64,000 bases of DNA, taken from NCBI RefSeq assembly GCF_019061205.1, contig NZ_JAHQYH010000002.1, positions 179,457 through 243,456 of the forward strand, written 5' to 3'. Source of the DNA: Apilactobacillus waqarii. GTDB taxonomy: Bacteria > Bacillota > Bacilli > Lactobacillales > Lactobacillaceae. Of this stretch, positions 1-8,790 are shown piece after piece. The stretch's first letter is position 1; the number at the start of each line of letters is the position of its first letter. The notes under the pieces were generated by a model. It made no database searches. It was not told where the DNA came from and saw only the letters and a program-made list of their open reading frames with translations. The translations under genes were made by a program, and so were the position numbers.

Positions 1-2
1 TC

Positions 3-1037
3 GTAATTTTTACATCGGCCATGTGGGGACGATTTGCGGATCGTCATGGACGAAAGAGAATGGTGCTACAAACATCATTCGGTTCAGCTGTAACGTTATT
101 CTTAATGGCTTTTTGTACCAATGTTTGGGAACTTCTAATCCTAAAGTGTTTACAAGGATTCTTTGACGGAGTTATCCCTAACTCAATCGCATTGGTTGCA
201 ACCAGTACGCCCAGAAATAAGACTGGATATGCATTAAGTTGGCTATCAACTGGATACACAAGTGGATTCTTAGTTGGACCTATTTTTGGTGGGTTATTAG
301 TACGACTATTGAGTATTCGTGTTTCATTCATGGTAACGGGATTACTACTATTTTCGTTCTTTTTACTAACTTACTTCTTCGTAGAAGAACACTTCAAGCC
401 AGATCCAGCTAAGCTAAAAGAAAAGAAGGAATCGTTTGTTAAAATCATCAAGCGTTTCCCAAACACACACTTTGTTGTGTGGATTTTAATTATCTCAATT
501 GCGCTTCAAATTATGAACAACTCTATCAATCCATTGATTACCTTATACGTTAAGGAGTTAATGAATAACTCTGGAAATGTATCAGTTGTATCAGGGATTG
601 TGGCAGCCATGCCTGGTATTGGGATGGTACTTGTTTCTCCTTGGTTCGGAAGACTAGGGGACAGATACGGTACCAACAAAATCCTAACACTTGGTTTTAT
701 CTTGGCAATCCTATTTATTTTCCCTCAAGGATTTGCACCAACCGTACTATTCTTTGGTGTCTTCAGATTCTTAACCGGGGTTTCAAATGCGGCAATTTTT
801 CCATCTGTTCAAACATTGCTGGCAAAGGGAACACCATCAGAATCTACAGGGATGGCATTTAGTCTAAACCAAGGTGCACAAGCTGTTGGTATTTGTATTG
901 GTTCATTAATGGGAAGTATTATTTCATCTATCTGGGATTATAATGTGGTCTTCTACGTTAGTGCCTTAGTGGTATTAGTCACATTCATTCTAGTTAAGAT
1001 AAAAGTGCCGGAATTGAGAGATTCGAAAGCAGAATAA
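3..1037 (+). CDS. MFS multidrug-type efflux transporter, 5' end outside window
   Basis: This is a major facilitator superfamily transporter, probably a drug/proton antiporter of the MdtG/PmrA/LmrP kind. The open frame runs into the left edge, and the residues just before the first Met (frame from base 3) continue the family motif: an SAMWGRFADRHGRKR stretch is the conserved loop between helices 2 and 3 (motif A). The first Met inside the window is therefore internal and roughly the first 60 residues are missing. About ten hydrophobic segments follow, with a central basic loop near residues 130-150, and a second motif-A-like loop (GRLGDRYGTNK) marks the start of the second half. The substrate cannot be read from sequence. 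The flippase gene begins 36 bases downstream, so the two may be cotranscribed. Confidence 0.85.
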   Translation, partial: VIFTSAMWGRFADRHGRKRMVLQTSFGSAVTLFLMAFCTNVWELLILKCLQGFFDGVIPNSIALVATSTPRNKTGYALSWLSTGYTSGFLVGPIFGGLLVRLLSIRVSFMVTGLLLFSFFLLTYFFVEEHFKPDPAKLKEKKESFVKIIKRFPNTHFVVWILIISIALQIMNNSINPLITLYVKELMNNSGNVSVVSGIVAAMPGIGMVLVSPWFGRLGDRYGTNKILTLGFILAILFIFPQGFAPTVLFFGVFRFLTGVSNAAIFPSVQTLLAKGTPSESTGMAFSLNQGAQAVGICIGSLMGSIISSIWDYNVVFYVSALVVLVTFILVKIKVPELRDSKAE

Positions 1038-1073
1038 GTATTTTTCATTAAGAATGTAGGTGTAAAAGGATAA

Positions 1074-2483
1074 ATGAATAAGGGATTTGTTAAAAATATA
1101 ATCAATCTAATGGTCAGTAACTTAATATCGCTGATGATTAGTGTCTTATCATCATTTATTACGCCTGTGATCTTGGGCCATGATGGATATGGTTACTATA
1201 AAATATTCTCACTATATACGACTTATGTACCATTGCTTCACATTGGATTTATCGATGGAATTTTAATTCGAAATGCTGGTAAAAAACTAGAGAATATCTC
1301 GTTTAAGAAGTTTAGAACCTATACGTTATTCTTGTTAATATTTGAGCTATTCTTAAGCATTGTAATGAGTATCTTTGCATGCTTAATCAATATCCCGCAA
1401 ATTAATCGAGAAATCATTATTGCGATTGCTATATATTCATTCTTATTGAACGCACTAACATACTTTCAGTTTTTCTCTAAGTGTATTATGCGTTTTAGTG
1501 AATTGGCATCAATAGCAAGACTTCAATCATTTATAAATCTATTCTTTTTACTATTAGCTTTGTACCTATATAAATTTACAGCTTTCAATGTAAACGTTAC
1601 TTACTACATGTTTTACATGAACTTTGCTGTGTTTATATTGCTTTGCTACTACCTCGTCAGATATAAAAAAATTATATTAGGTGAACGAAAAACGATTGCT
1701 AGCCAATTCCAAAATATCCGGGTATTTTTCAGAGTTGGTTTCGCAATTATGATCTCGTATCAAATTACAATGGTGATGGTTAACGCTGATAATCAATTTA
1801 TCTCAATGTTCTTTAAGGTTAGCGAGTATGGTAAGTATGCATTTGCTTACTCGTTAGCTGCATTGTTATTAACGGTATTTAATGCCGTTTCTTCGGTAAT
1901 GTTACCGTACATGAAAAAGGCCGGCAAATCAGCGGTTGTATCTAATCATGATTCAAACATGGCAGTCATGAATGCAATTGTCTTTTTCGTCATTGCTTCA
2001 TACTATCCAATCGCTTGGATAGTTAACAACTTTATTGCTAGTTATAGTGAATCTGTACAATATTTAAGTATCGTCTTTCCGGGAGTCGGGATTACTTGTA
2101 TTGTGCAGTCTTATATATTCAATGACTACATCATGGCAAAGAAAATTAAGGACTTCTGCTATATCTCATTAGCAAACTTGGTATTTGATTTTGCCGTTTA
2201 CTACGTTGGATTTAGATTGAGCCATAGTACGCTTAAGATAGCGCTATTATCAATTCCATTGTTAATGATATGGTATCTAACACTTGAATGGTTTATGAAC
2301 GCTGACTCTGGAGTAAAGTTTATTAAGAACTTTTATTACTTGATGATTATGGCATTTGCATTCATTGTCATTAGCCACATCAGTAATATCTGGATCAGTC
2401 TGATTGCATACGTCATTACGTATGTTGCTGTTACATTAGCGTTTTATTTTAAAACATTTAAAACTATTATCTTAAATTTATAA
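1074..2483 (+). CDS. Wzx-type polysaccharide flippase (MOP superfamily)
   Basis: A 469-residue integral membrane protein with about 12-14 hydrophobic helices and no signal peptide. The N-terminal pattern (a conserved SSFITPVILGHDGYG-like stretch after the first helix) fits the oligosaccharide flippase/polysaccharide biosynthesis family, which moves lipid-linked sugar repeat units across the membrane. The start has AAAGGA upstream at a normal distance. Isolated glycosyltransferases or polymerases are not adjacent; the next gene is a secreted fructan hydrolase, and a GT-C transferase lies 25 kb away. Its substrate, whether capsule repeat unit or teichoic acid precursor, is unknown. A terminator follows about 140 bases after the stop. 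Confidence 0.8.
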   Translation: MNKGFVKNIINLMVSNLISLMISVLSSFITPVILGHDGYGYYKIFSLYTTYVPLLHIGFIDGILIRNAGKKLENISFKKFRTYTLFLLIFELFLSIVMSIFACLINIPQINREIIIAIAIYSFLLNALTYFQFFSKCIMRFSELASIARLQSFINLFFLLLALYLYKFTAFNVNVTYYMFYMNFAVFILLCYYLVRYKKIILGERKTIASQFQNIRVFFRVGFAIMISYQITMVMVNADNQFISMFFKVSEYGKYAFAYSLAALLLTVFNAVSSVMLPYMKKAGKSAVVSNHDSNMAVMNAIVFFVIASYYPIAWIVNNFIASYSESVQYLSIVFPGVGITCIVQSYIFNDYIMAKKIKDFCYISLANLVFDFAVYYVGFRLSHSTLKIALLSIPLLMIWYLTLEWFMNADSGVKFIKNFYYLMIMAFAFIVISHISNIWISLIAYVITYVAVTLAFYFKTFKTIILNL

Positions 2484-2625
2484 AGTAGCATTAAAAACTA
2501 ATCTTAAAATAATCGTCGTTTTTTAGGGAATTAATCAACGGATGCTATATTAAATGATGAATAGGTAAGAGAAGATAGATTACTTTATTCCAGGGACTTT
2601 GTCCCACGTTTATTAATCCATAATT

Positions 2626-2660
2626 AAAAAAAGAGGCCTCTTCAGAGGTCTCTTTTTATT
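2626..2660 (+). terminator. Intrinsic terminator after the flippase gene
   Basis: An 11-bp stem (2630-2640 with 2645-2655, one G-U pair) closed by a TTCA loop and followed by a T run. Its right arm, GAGGTCTCTTTT, is repeated in the terminator at 5902-5934 on the other side of the next gene. Confidence 0.85.
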
Positions 2661-2727
2661 TATACAGTTGTATAAATAGTTGGTGTGAAATTTAAAAAAA
2701 TTTAAAATGACAATACCTAATTAGACA

Positions 2728-2756
2728 TTGATTACAAAACATTAATACTATATAAT
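2728..2756 (+). promoter_or_regulatory. Predicted sigma-A promoter of the first GH32 gene
   Basis: TTGATT at 2728-2733, a 17-base spacer and TATAAT at 2751-2756. Transcription starting near 2763 would give an unusually long leader of about 270 bases before the ATG at 3035. Confidence 0.65.
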
Positions 2757-2762
2757 GATTTT

Positions 2763-3034
2763 GTTATGAAAAAGTAATTTTTAGGGGGATTTGTTGTCCC
2801 TTTTTGGAGAAATTCATAAATTACATTCAAAAATTGGTGTATTGTTAGTTTCAATACATATATAGGATGAGTAATGCCGTGGGGGAATTATTCATCCAAA
2901 TCTTTTTGATTATTGGATTATCAATAAGATTTTTTACAGAAATAAGTATTTGTATAAATATTTACTTCTGTTTATTGTTCGTTTAATTTGTTTAATTTGT
3001 TTAATTTTTTAAGGGAATAGATAGGAGTTTAGTA
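2763..3034 (+). promoter_or_regulatory. Long structured 5' leader of the first GH32 gene
   Basis: The 550-base gap before this gene holds the terminator and promoter listed separately, then this leader. Visible structures are: a hairpin with arms 2865-2875 and 2887-2897 (11 bp, one G-U, G-rich loop); a 15-bp imperfect hairpin with arms 2936-2950 and 2957-2971; a weak stem at 2786-2800 followed by five T; and a tandem GTTTAATTT repeat, three copies, from about 2980 to 3007, just before the ribosome binding site AGGAG at about 3023. I do not recognise a known riboswitch class. Control of translation or mRNA stability is a guess. Confidence 0.45.
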
Positions 3035-5884
3035 ATGGAAAATAGAAAACTACATTATAAAATGTATAAATCTGGAAAAACATGGGTAGTTGCAGGTATT
3101 TGTACTGTTTCTTTTGGACTAGCTGTATTAAATAATCATGTTCAAGCAAGTGCAAATGAAACTGACGAAAATGTACAAATTGTACAATCTGCTGAATCTA
3201 ATAGTGTAACAGTTTCGGGTGCATCTGGAACTGCTACTCAAGCTAGCTCTGCTTCAGCACAACAATCTAATGTAGCTTCACAATCTAGTTCAAGCGTGAG
3301 CTCATCAGCATCAGTTCAACAAAGTAGTAGTGCAAGCACATCTTCATCAGCACAACAATCAGTTGGCTCAAATGCAGTAACTGTTGCTCAACAATCAAAC
3401 AGCTCTAATGCTGCTTCAACAATTGTAAGCGATCCTAACGATCCTAACTATGATTTTAATTATGCACCAACATTTAATTCTAAATTTAACCAAAATTATC
3501 ACTACAATAATCCACAAGGTTTCTCTAATGATATCCAAAGTATCGTTCCACAATACGATGAAAATGGAAAAGTTAAATATTGGGAAGTATATTATTTAGG
3601 TACCCAATACCCAAATAACTTTAAATATTCCAGTCATTGGTACGGAGTGAAAACAACAGATTTTGTTACATTTACACCACTTGTGAATGAAGCAAATCCA
3701 ACATCAAAAGACAATGTTGCAATTCCTGACGCTGTATACAAAGATAAGAATGGAAATGCTGTTGAAGTTGCAGATAATAATAAGAATGGTATTCCATGGG
3801 ATTATGTTGCTACTGGTAGTGTTGTTTTAAACAATGCGATTAATAACAAACCACTTGTAACAAAAGATCAATGGGGAAATGCTATTGATGCAAATGCTAA
3901 GTTATCTTATTTCTCAACATTCTCAAACACTGGTGGATCAAAAGGTATTTATTTAGCATACAGTAATAATGGATCACAATTCCATCCATACAGTGATGCA
4001 CCAGCAGTTACTTCTGATATTGTTGGAAAACAACCAAGTACAGACTTTAGAGATCCATTCGTTACTAATAATGGTAAACAACTAATCATGTATGTTGCTG
4101 GTGGACTTAACCACAAGATGTTCACATTAACTAGTACCGATGGTGTTAACTGGAGTCATAATCCAAATGATGATGTTCAATTAGACGGATTGGTTGAAAC
4201 TCCAAGTATTCAAACTATTAAAGGACAAACAATCATGTTCTTTAGTGCTCAAGCAGGAATTGTTGGAGACCAAAAAATTGGATACACTAAATATATTACT
4301 GGTAACTTAGACAAGAATGGTATTTTTAAACCCACTGGTAAAGTTCAAGTTCTTGATAATGGAACTGATCTATACGCTGGAAACTACGTAAAAATTGACA
4401 ATGATACAGTCGCATATGTAGGTTGGATTAGTGATTGGGTTTATTCACCAACTATATGGACACAATCAGCATTCCCTGGTAATCAACATGCTGGTGGTTT
4501 CTCTTTACCAAGAGTTCTTCAATATGAAAACCAAAAGGTTCTTACTACACCAATTGAACCAGGACAAACTAAGCTTGATTCTAAGACTAAAGTTAAGTCA
4601 ACTAAGAACGTTGTTAAGGTTCCATCTTCAAAGAAGGTTGAAATTCAATACGACGCTGGATCAAATAAAAAGATTTATCTAGTTCGTAACGCTCATAACA
4701 GCATTACTATCACTTTTGCTAACAACAAAATGACTGTAACTAGAAAAGAAGACAAAAACGTATTCAAGGGTATGAACGTTACTACATCCACTAGTTTAGA
4801 AAACACTAAGATTAAACGTGTTGTACTTTATGTTGATAATTCATCTGTTGAAATTTATCTACCACAACTAAAGAAGATGTTCACTGTTCAAGATATTCCA
4901 AATGAACACGCTAACCAAGCTTACTCACTAAAGACTGATAAATCTGGAAAGGTTAATGTATATTCATTCACTGGATCTGTTGATAGTAACTATGTGAATG
5001 GACTATATTCAAGTGCGCAAGATAAATTAAACAAGATGAAGAGTCGTTTTGGATCAGAAGCTTCTCACTTATCATCTGTTTACTATGCAAACAAGAATCT
5101 AAAGACAGCAATGAGCTACATTAACAAAGCTAAGAATGTTAGTGGTGATGCTACAGCTAATATTTACTTAGCAATGGCTAACTACTATCTATCAAACGCA
5201 AACTACTGGAATGATGTATCAAGTGATTTAAAGGTTGATGCTAACTCTGTAGCCGATAGATATGTAACTCGTTTAGGACAAGCTAAAGCATCATACAATA
5301 AAGCTACAAAAGCTTTAAATGCAGCTAGGAGTAAGATGAATAAGAAGCACTCACGTGCGAATGTTAATGCATACAACAAGGCGCTAACAGCTTATCGTGC
5401 ATCTCAAAAGACTTATGATGCATTTGTTAATGATGTGTATAGTCAAACTTCAGGTGCATTAAAGGACACTAAACGTCAAGCTGCAGCAGCTAAACGTAAG
5501 GTAAGTTCAGATAATGCTCAATTAAGCAAGCTTAAGAAAGCTATGAAGAAACATCATAGTAAGAAACAAGCTAAGAAGTTAGCTGCACAATACAAGAAGT
5601 TAACTAAGCAAGCTAAGTCAAACAAGAATGCATACTCAAAACTTATTAACAAGGAAAAGGCAATTGTTAGATTTTCAAAAGAAATCTCAACAATTAACCG
5701 TGATAACAAGGCTTTAAAGACTGCTAAGTCAAAGGCTTCAAAAGCCAAATCAGCTGTAAAGAAGCACAATACTCGTAAAAACAAGGCAGCATACGCTAAG
5801 TTAGCTAAGCAAGTTAAGAGTTTAACTAAAGCTATTAAGAATGCTGAAAGTTACATTAGCAAAAACAGTGCTACTTTTAGATAA
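3035..5884 (+). CDS. Secreted GH32 fructan/sucrose beta-fructosidase with KxYKxGKxW signal and Lys-rich C-terminus
   Basis: A 949-residue extracellular glycoside hydrolase family 32 protein, expected to release fructose from levan, inulin or sucrose. Residues 1-38 are a KxYKxGKxW signal (KMYKSGKTW), followed by a Ser/Ala/Gln-rich linker to about 130. The GH32 propeller (about 145-500) shows the three acidic residues: nucleophile D166 in SNDIQS, D340 in FRDP and acid/base E388 in VETPS. The family forms are NDPNG and EC(P), so two motifs are divergent. A TDLYAGNYV block, GWISDWVYSP and a C-terminal beta-sandwich (about 520-655) support GH32 over GH68. A helical region and three KKH-type lysine-rich helical hairpins (about 740-949) close the protein; there is no LPXTG. 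It has its own promoter and terminator. Substrate and endo/exo mode are not determinable. Confidence 0.85.
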   Translation: MENRKLHYKMYKSGKTWVVAGICTVSFGLAVLNNHVQASANETDENVQIVQSAESNSVTVSGASGTATQASSASAQQSNVASQSSSSVSSSASVQQSSSASTSSSAQQSVGSNAVTVAQQSNSSNAASTIVSDPNDPNYDFNYAPTFNSKFNQNYHYNNPQGFSNDIQSIVPQYDENGKVKYWEVYYLGTQYPNNFKYSSHWYGVKTTDFVTFTPLVNEANPTSKDNVAIPDAVYKDKNGNAVEVADNNKNGIPWDYVATGSVVLNNAINNKPLVTKDQWGNAIDANAKLSYFSTFSNTGGSKGIYLAYSNNGSQFHPYSDAPAVTSDIVGKQPSTDFRDPFVTNNGKQLIMYVAGGLNHKMFTLTSTDGVNWSHNPNDDVQLDGLVETPSIQTIKGQTIMFFSAQAGIVGDQKIGYTKYITGNLDKNGIFKPTGKVQVLDNGTDLYAGNYVKIDNDTVAYVGWISDWVYSPTIWTQSAFPGNQHAGGFSLPRVLQYENQKVLTTPIEPGQTKLDSKTKVKSTKNVVKVPSSKKVEIQYDAGSNKKIYLVRNAHNSITITFANNKMTVTRKEDKNVFKGMNVTTSTSLENTKIKRVVLYVDNSSVEIYLPQLKKMFTVQDIPNEHANQAYSLKTDKSGKVNVYSFTGSVDSNYVNGLYSSAQDKLNKMKSRFGSEASHLSSVYYANKNLKTAMSYINKAKNVSGDATANIYLAMANYYLSNANYWNDVSSDLKVDANSVADRYVTRLGQAKASYNKATKALNAARSKMNKKHSRANVNAYNKALTAYRASQKTYDAFVNDVYSQTSGALKDTKRQAAAAKRKVSSDNAQLSKLKKAMKKHHSKKQAKKLAAQYKKLTKQAKSNKNAYSKLINKEKAIVRFSKEISTINRDNKALKTAKSKASKAKSAVKKHNTRKNKAAYAKLAKQVKSLTKAIKNAESYISKNSATFR

Positions 5885-5901
5885 TGATTATCATTATCAA
5901 T

Positions 5902-5934
5902 AAAAAAAGAGACCTTCACAGAGGTCTCTTTTCT
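5902..5934. terminator. Bidirectional terminator between convergent genes
   Basis: A GAGACCT/AGGTCTC stem flanked by A and T runs, serving the GH32 gene on the plus strand and the small membrane protein gene on the minus strand. Confidence 0.85.
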
Positions 5935-5935
5935 T

Positions 5936-6283
5936 TTATTTAACGTCTACATCAGAAGATAACACGTAAGTATTATCATTAATCTTGTAGAAGTTTGTTT
6001 GTTCATCCTGGACTAACTTGGTAGATGTTAGCTTAGTTCCTTTTTTGTATGTGTCCTTCTTCAACGAATCAAGACGAGGGAAACTGTATTGACTGGTTTG
6101 ATCTTTTTTGACAACTAGTTCGTATTTACCATCATGTTTTTGCTTTGTTACAGCAACCGTTTGGTTAACTGCCTTCAATGTGGAATCAACGTTACTATTC
6201 TTGGTAGCAATACTAATAGCAGCGATGATGGCGATGAATAACAAGATAATGACAATTACAATTTTTGAAAATGTACTTTTCAT
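5936..6283 (-). CDS. Small membrane-anchored protein with SH3-like extracellular part
   Basis: A 115-residue protein of unknown function. One hydrophobic helix lies near the N-terminus (about residues 5-25), followed by an extracellular part with a short beta-rich end (KKGTKLTSTKLVQDEQTNFY, then KINDNTYVLSSDV) that resembles SH3-like wall-binding modules such as those ending S-layer-associated proteins. I chose the second ATG (6283): the ribosome binding site AAGGA sits about nine bases before it but directly abuts the first ATG at 6292. It is convergent with the GH32 gene and shares its terminator. Binding to cell-wall polymer is only an inference from the fold resemblance. Confidence 0.55.
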   Translation of the reverse strand: MKSTFSKIVIVIILLFIAIIAAISIATKNSNVDSTLKAVNQTVAVTKQKHDGKYELVVKKDQTSQYSFPRLDSLKKDTYKKGTKLTSTKLVQDEQTNFYKINDNTYVLSSDVDVK

Positions 6284-6399
6284 TTTTTTCATTCCTTCTC
6301 ATGTTTACTTTGCTACTTCATAGTATACAACTTTTATTGATAGGGCAACGAAAAAGTGGTCACTTTTACTTTATATTAAAATATAATGAGAATTAATCA

Positions 6400-6428
6400 T
6401 TGACTTCTCATTTGTAAGCATGTATTAT
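6400..6428 (+). promoter_or_regulatory. Predicted promoter of the oppA leader
   Basis: TTGACT at 6400-6405, a 17-base spacer, TATTAT at 6423-6428. The start site would be near 6435, leaving a 250-base leader. Confidence 0.6.
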
Positions 6429-6434
6429 TCAAGG

Positions 6435-6645
6435 TAATCAATCTGTACGAAAGAAGGTTATCCATTTGAAGAACGTAATTTTAATTTCATGTTGTTGTCA
6501 AACTGTCGTTAGCACAAATGTGGTAACCTTTTTAATCGTGTAACTCGAGATAGTTTGACAGAAATTAATAAAAATTGAGTTATACGAATAAGAGACCACT
6601 GTTTGAGGCTAACGTTATTGTTGGCATCAGGCAGTGGTCTTTTTC
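6435..6645 (+). promoter_or_regulatory. Attenuator-like structured leader of the oppA gene
   Basis: This fills most of the gap before oppA. A strong terminator hairpin (AGACCACTG at 6593-6601 with CAGTGGTCT at 6632-6640, then T run) ends only 40 bases before the start codon. Upstream, TGTCAAACT (6496-6504) pairs with AGTTTGACA (6552-6560), GTTA-CAC pairs with GTG-TAAC inside it (about 6509-6527), and AGGTTA-CC near 6454 can pair with GGTAACCT near 6521. CGTTAGC (6507-6513) is exactly complementary to GCTAACG (6608-6614) in the terminator arm, a possible antiterminator. No T-box sequence or known riboswitch was recognised. Confidence 0.5.
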
Positions 6646-6684
6646 TTTTGATTGAGCACATACAAACAAATAGGAGTGAAAAAT

Positions 6685-8322
6685 ATGAAAAAGTTATTAT
6701 TAGCAACAGCAATGACGGCGTTAGCAGGGGTAACGCTGGCAGCATGTGGTAATAATTCAGGCAGCAATGATGCCAAGACACAAACATTGAATTTAGCAGC
6801 CACATCACAATTAAGTACTTTAGACATTTCAACATCTACTGGATACGGATCAACAGGAAATGCGTTTAGTAGTTTTTACAAGCTTGGTGATGATGGGAAA
6901 CCAACACTAGATTTAGCGCAAAGTGCTAATACTAGTAAGGATGGTAAGACATGGACATTTAAGTTAAGGGATGCCAAGTGGAGTAACGGTAAGGACATTA
7001 CTGCCAATGACTTTGTATATTCATGGCGTCGTACTGTAAAACCAGCAACTAAGGCGGAATACTCATACTTATTCAACGATGTTGAAAATGGTGAAGCCAT
7101 TACTAATGGTAAGATGAGCCCTGATAAGTTAGGGATTAAGGCGCTTAACAAGAATACAGTTCAAATTAAGTTAACTAAACCAATCGCATACTTCAAGACT
7201 TTAATGGCATATCCATTATTTGGACCACAAGATCAAGCCATTGTTAAGAAGTACGGTGACAAGTATGGAACTAATGCTAAGTACATGGTTTACTCGGGAC
7301 CATTCTCAATTGAGGGATGGAACGGAACTAATGATACTTGGTCATATGTAAAGAACAATAATTATTGGGATGCCAAGGACATCAAATTAAAGAAGATTAA
7401 CTACACTGTTGTAGCTAACTCAACCACCAGTTTGAACCTTTACAACCAAGGTAAGATTGACGTGACTGCATTATCATCAGAACAATTAAAGAACTACAAG
7501 AATAATTCGGAATTGCATGATTACTCATACTCAATGACTACATTCTTGCGTTACAACTTTAACGACCCTGATGAACAAAACAGAAAGATTATTAACAACA
7601 AAAACATTCGTAAGGCAATCTCTTTAGCAATCGATAGAGACCAATTAAACGAAAGTATTCTAGGTTTTAACACTAAGAAGATTACTGGATTCGTTCCTTA
7701 CGGATTAGCTAGTGATCCAAAGACAGGAAAGGACTTTGCTGACCAACAAGGCGATAAAGACTCACTAGCTTACAACAAGAAGTTAGCTAAGCAATACTAC
7801 GAAAAGGGATTAAAGGAATTAGGTATCAAGAACGTGTCATTATCATTAATGGCTTCAACTGATGATGCCAACACTCCAGTTGCGACTCAATACTTAAAGG
7901 CACAACTGGAATCAGTTCTTCCTGGTTTCACTTTAAACCTAAGAACCATTCCTGGTAAGTTAGCAAACGATAATTTAACCAAAGGTAATTTTGAAATTTC
8001 ACTATCATCATGGGGTGGAGACTTCAAAGACCCAATCACTTTCCTACAAATTCCTGAACAAAACACACCTTATAACTTCGGTAAGTACAACGATACAAAG
8101 TTCAATGCACTATTGAAGAAGGCCGGCACTACAGATGCAAATGATGCAAGCAAACGTTGGCAAGACCTAATTTATGCAAGTAAGGAACTAAACGATGACC
8201 AAGGAATTTCTCCACTATATCAAGTAAGAACTTACTACCTACAAAAGAGCTACGTTAAAGATGTTATTCACAACACTGCTGGTCCACAATGGAACTATAC
8301 GAAAACTTTCATTAAAAAATAA
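6685..8322 (+). CDS. oppA: OppA-like peptide ABC transporter substrate-binding lipoprotein
   Basis: A 545-residue extracellular solute-binding protein of family 5, expected to capture oligopeptides for an ABC importer. The start at 6685 is set by TAGGAGTG upstream and by the lipoprotein signal: MKKLLLATAM followed by a lipobox LAAC with the lipid-attached Cys at residue 21. The mature part shows typical family blocks (WTFKLRDAKWSNGKDITANDFVYSWRR, here only partly quoted: SNGKDITANDFVYSW; VYSGPF; RKAISLAIDR). Length is normal. It is an orphan: no OppB, C, D or F genes lie in the window, so it must work with a transporter encoded elsewhere, or serve as a spare receptor. Expression is probably controlled by the leader at 6435-6645. 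Confidence 0.9.
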   Translation: MKKLLLATAMTALAGVTLAACGNNSGSNDAKTQTLNLAATSQLSTLDISTSTGYGSTGNAFSSFYKLGDDGKPTLDLAQSANTSKDGKTWTFKLRDAKWSNGKDITANDFVYSWRRTVKPATKAEYSYLFNDVENGEAITNGKMSPDKLGIKALNKNTVQIKLTKPIAYFKTLMAYPLFGPQDQAIVKKYGDKYGTNAKYMVYSGPFSIEGWNGTNDTWSYVKNNNYWDAKDIKLKKINYTVVANSTTSLNLYNQGKIDVTALSSEQLKNYKNNSELHDYSYSMTTFLRYNFNDPDEQNRKIINNKNIRKAISLAIDRDQLNESILGFNTKKITGFVPYGLASDPKTGKDFADQQGDKDSLAYNKKLAKQYYEKGLKELGIKNVSLSLMASTDDANTPVATQYLKAQLESVLPGFTLNLRTIPGKLANDNLTKGNFEISLSSWGGDFKDPITFLQIPEQNTPYNFGKYNDTKFNALLKKAGTTDANDASKRWQDLIYASKELNDDQGISPLYQVRTYYLQKSYVKDVIHNTAGPQWNYTKTFIKK

Positions 8323-8333
8323 TTAAAAAAGTG

Positions 8334-8361
8334 TTGACTTTTCTAATTGAGCTCTTATAAT
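8334..8361 (+). promoter_or_regulatory. Predicted promoter of the T-box leader
   Basis: TTGACT at 8334-8339, a 16-base spacer, TATAAT at 8356-8361, starting only 12 bases after the oppA stop codon. No separate oppA terminator is visible. Confidence 0.7.
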
Positions 8362-8367
8362 AAGGGT

Positions 8368-8650
8368 CAATTAGATAAATAAATAGCGATTATAAGAACA
8401 ACTAATCAGAATCGTTTCAAGAGAGTGCTGGGTTGATGTGACAGTATAACGAATTTGATCAAAAGTTATCATTCTTTAGTTAGCCCACTGAAACAACAGT
8501 AAGTGGCGCCGGTAGCAACCGTTAAGTTGACAGCGTATCGATTTTTATCCGTACGTAGAGGATAGTCTTTTTAGACTATTAAATTAAAGGTGGTAACACG
8601 CGGAAGCGTCCTTAGACCCATATTAAGTATGGGTTTGAGGACGCTTTTTT
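8368..8650 (+). promoter_or_regulatory. T-box riboswitch leader
   Basis: A tRNA-sensing leader. Stem I is closed by GTTTCA (8414-8419) with TGAAAC (8489-8494) and begins with the usual GAGAG element. The antiterminator T-box sequence GGTGGTAACACGCG lies at 8589-8602. The terminator pairs GCGTCCT (8606-8612) with AGGACGC (8638-8644), followed by six T. I could not decide the specifier codon: the 3' side of stem I reads ATTCTTTAG after the GTTATC strand, and the pairing can be drawn in more than one way, so the amino acid sensed is unknown. Confidence 0.9.
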
Positions 8651-8686
8651 ATTTATCAATTTGGATTAGGAAAGGAAGTGGTGACA

Positions 8687-8773
8687 ATGCAATTACCGAT
8701 TAGTGAATTAGATGATGGACAGATTAATATTTTATTTTGGATTGCAGCGTCACCAGTTAAGGTACGCTGCTAG
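8687..8773 (+). CDS. 28-codon ORF between T-box and hydratase gene
   Basis: A short frame starting ATG at 8687, eight bases after AAAGGAAG, and ending TAG at 8773, 17 bases before the next gene. It would encode MQLPISELDDGQINILFW and ten more residues (28 in all). I do not recognise it. The good ribosome binding site and its position between a transcription switch and an enzyme gene suggest either a small translated peptide, a leader peptide, or the remnant of a lost first gene of the operon. Confidence 0.35.
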   Translation: MQLPISELDDGQINILFWIAASPVKVRC

Positions 8774-8790
8774 AAAAGGAGCGTATTATT

